Assembly (NCBI GenBank): GCA_946478915.1
Contig: CAMLER010000216.1
Span: 1 to 7,956, forward strand
DNA length: 7,956 nt
Direction of reading: 5' to 3'
From: an uncultured Chryseolinea sp.
Lineage (GTDB): Bacteria; Bacteroidota; Bacteroidia; Cytophagales; Cyclobacteriaceae
Part shown: piece after piece, positions 6,314 through 7,956 of the stretch
Position numbering within the stretch: the stretch's first letter is position 1
How the letters are laid out: the number at the start of each line of letters is the position of its first letter
Position numbers and translations under genes: made by a program
The notes under the pieces: generated by a model
Databases searched by the model: none
What the model was told of the DNA's origin: nothing
The model's input: the letters and a program-made list of their open reading frames with translations, nothing else

Positions 6314-7792
6314 GTGAAACGAAGAATCGCTCTAAAACAGATAGGAATTGGGGTTTCCGCGGGATTTGTGTTGCCTTCCTGGTTAGCAGCATGCAGTTCA
6401 GATGAAAATCCTCAGCCTCAGATCAAATATGACGGCGTAGTAGCCATTATCGGCGCCGGCGCCGCAGGCTTGTATGCAGCCGACATACTGCGCGAGAATG
6501 GCGTAAAAGTTATCGTGTTAGAAGCCTCCGATCGTGTGGGAGGTCGCCTCCGTTCACTCAAGTCGTCTGACAAGCCATCCCAGTCGCTATTGTTTACCTC
6601 GCCTGCGCCCCTCAGCAACGATTTCCCTGTTGAACTCGGTGCTGATCAGGTGATCGGGTCCGATACAGTCTGGAGTAAGATGGTGAGTCAACTCGATTTG
6701 ACAACAATAGATATTACCCAAAGCTTTCAGGACAAATACTTTCTGGATAACAGTTTTGTTGACGGCATTACAATTGAAAGCGATGCCGATTTTGTTGCTG
6801 CGAAAACATTCCTGCAAAATCTTCCATCGTACTCGGGAGCGAGTACGACAGTACAACAAGCTATTCAGGCCGCGGGTATAAATCCGAGGGTGCACCAAAT
6901 ATTAAATTCCTGGATCGGCAACAGATATGGCGCCAGCAATGACGTGCTCGGAATAAAACCTTTATCCGAAGGACTGAGTCAACTTACCCGCGACCAAAAG
7001 CGACTACTGCTTAAGGATAATCCGATGCAGGACGCGCTCCTGTCACGATTCAGCAGTGTTCAAACCGAAGTGCAGGTAAACAAAGCCGTGAAAGCTATTG
7101 AATACTCGGGCACGAAGGTCATCATCACCGGAGATACAATTTTATCACCCACTACTACTGAACCGTTTACAGTAGAAGCCGACAAAGTGATTGTGACGGT
7201 ACCAGTGTCAGTGTTGAAGTCGGGAGATATCACATTTAGTCCCTCACTACCTGCTGAGAAAACAACCTCATTGACAAACATGGAAATGGACGCCGCCTTC
7301 CGCGTCGTATTGGATTTCAAAATGAATTTCTGGGGACAGGATTCCGCGTTTTTGTATGGTGGTGTCGAGTCTCCTGAATATTTAAACGCCGGCCTCGGTC
7401 GCAGCGAAGGGAGTAAAACGCTTAGCCTTACCGTTAACGGACCCAAAGCGGCTGAATTTTCCATGCTGGGTACAGACTCTATTCCAATAATTTTGGATGA
7501 AATGGATACCTACTTTGCAGGCAAGGCCACCCTAAATATTCGGAAAGATCTCAACGACAAACTTATTACTGTGATCCAGGACTGGTCCAAAGAGAAGTAT
7601 GTGCGTGGTGGAATTGCCTATCTTAAGCCAGAGGGGACGAATCAAGACCGATTGAATCTTGCGTCTCCCGTGAGTGAGAAAGTATTCTTTGCTGGCGAGG
7701 CCACGGACGCGCATGGAGAATCCGGGACAATCAATGGTGCGCTTTTGTCTGGAGAGCGTGCAGCAAATGAAATTCTTGTTTTGATCAGGTAG
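6314..7792 (+). CDS. Flavin-containing amine oxidase, predicted Tat-exported lipoprotein
   Basis: This FAD enzyme belongs to the monoamine/polyamine oxidase superfamily (Amino_oxidase), which oxidises amines or amino acids. Of its 492 residues, 1-27 form an export signal. KRRIALK (2-8) is a twin-arginine-like motif, a hydrophobic stretch follows, and LAAC (24-27) is a lipobox with Cys27 as the lipidated residue. Next comes SSDEN, an acidic run like the surface-export signals of Bacteroidota lipoproteins. The FAD-binding fold follows with GAGAAG (47-52), Glu70 and RVGGR (74-78). The C-terminus has FAGEAT (459-464) and ESGTINGALLSGERAA (469-484), the second flavin-contact region. No SGGCY-type cysteine motif for covalent FAD was seen. 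The start is GTG: an in-frame TGA lies 3 bp upstream and the signal begins right after it. The gene is divergent from the kinase-MFS pair, with 65 bp between. Substrate unknown. Confidence 0.9.
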   Translation: MKRRIALKQIGIGVSAGFVLPSWLAACSSDENPQPQIKYDGVVAIIGAGAAGLYAADILRENGVKVIVLEASDRVGGRLRSLKSSDKPSQSLLFTSPAPLSNDFPVELGADQVIGSDTVWSKMVSQLDLTTIDITQSFQDKYFLDNSFVDGITIESDADFVAAKTFLQNLPSYSGASTTVQQAIQAAGINPRVHQILNSWIGNRYGASNDVLGIKPLSEGLSQLTRDQKRLLLKDNPMQDALLSRFSSVQTEVQVNKAVKAIEYSGTKVIITGDTILSPTTTEPFTVEADKVIVTVPVSVLKSGDITFSPSLPAEKTTSLTNMEMDAAFRVVLDFKMNFWGQDSAFLYGGVESPEYLNAGLGRSEGSKTLSLTVNGPKAAEFSMLGTDSIPIILDEMDTYFAGKATLNIRKDLNDKLITVIQDWSKEKYVRGGIAYLKPEGTNQDRLNLASPVSEKVFFAGEATDAHGESGTINGALLSGERAANEILVLIR

Positions 7793-7803
7793 AAAGCGCT
7801 ATG

Positions 7804-7904
7804 GTTAATCACTTGTAATCTGGCAATCCGGCAGATCGACATGACTAGGTTCCGCATCATATATCGAGTTCCACCCGGTGCGCCCAACGATTAACGGATA
7901 ATCC
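7804..7904. repeat. Possible degenerate second copy of the left-end repeat
   Basis: The 19 bp from 7815 match 64-82 at 16 positions, sharing GTAATC and ATCCGGCA in the same order and spacing. An outer inverted pair GTTAATC (7804-7810) and GATTAAC (7889-7895) encloses the region, and ATTAACGGATAATCC-like sequence at 7890-7904 resembles the heptamer units TAACGGA and TAATCGG. A small hairpin, ATCTG with CAGAT, covers 7818-7836. Like the left element it sits just 3' of a gene. The similarity is short and the middle does not align well, so kinship is tentative. The rest of 7793-7956 shows no gene. Confidence 0.35.
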
Positions 7905-7956
7905 TACTTTGTCAGCTTACACATTTACATAATAAAGGATTGATAAAATACAAGGT

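Noticed and set aside
6304..6405. Short ATG frame just before and overlapping the amine oxidase start
   Set aside because: It is out of frame with the oxidase and ends after 33 codons. The oxidase signal peptide is clear from the GTG at 6314, so this ATG is probably incidental.
6451..6464. GC-rich palindrome CGGCGCCGGCGCCG
   Set aside because: It is produced by alternating Gly and Ala codons of the GAGAAG flavin-binding motif, so coding constraint explains it.
1..7956. CRISPR array, tRNA, rRNA or transposase gene
   Set aside because: The only tandem repeats are 7-bp units without spacers. No tRNA-like cloverleaf, rRNA segment or transposase reading frame was recognised on either strand.

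Overview
The window looks like chromosomal DNA from a member of the Bacteroidota, probably a Cytophagales-type organism. Supporting signs are a 540-residue S41 protease of the type common in that phylum, genes without Shine-Dalgarno sequences, sites resembling the TAnnTTTG -7 element, an acidic stretch after a lipoprotein cysteine, and 7-bp tandem repeats between genes. The taxonomic call is inference; there is no rRNA or other marker gene.

Layout. Positions 24-266 hold a repeat-rich palindromic element: heptamer tandem repeats at both ends and a nested inverted repeat between them. The stop codon of the first gene lies inside its right-hand heptamer array. Positions 264-1886 (minus) encode a membrane-anchored C-terminal processing protease (S41, with PDZ). 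A 155-188 bp divergent region rich in short symmetric sites follows. A plus-strand cluster then runs from about 2042 to 4408: a RIC/YtfE-like hemerythrin di-iron protein, a RibD-C/DHFR-like reductase, RuvX and peptide deformylase. It converges on a minus-strand pair, a NadR-like kinase domain protein (5706-6248) and an EntS-like MFS transporter (4471-5709), coupled by an ATGA overlap. Divergent from that pair, a flavin amine oxidase with a Tat-like signal and lipobox occupies 6314-7792. Positions 7793-7956 are non-coding and appear to hold a second, more degenerate copy of the repeat seen at the left end.

How the genes fit together. ruvX and def are housekeeping genes for DNA processing and N-terminal protein maturation. 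The RIC-like gene upstream may tie the cluster to repair of iron centres under nitrosative or oxidative stress, and deformylase itself is usually an iron enzyme. The kinase and MFS pair suggests a small-molecule salvage or transport function, with the substrate unknown. The amine oxidase is predicted to act on the cell envelope. All eight protein-coding genes look intact.

Nothing here is clearly a new multi-gene system. The best candidates for novelty are the palindromic heptamer element and its possible second copy, the RIC-like protein that lacks the usual Cys-Cys motif, and the kinase-MFS coupling.
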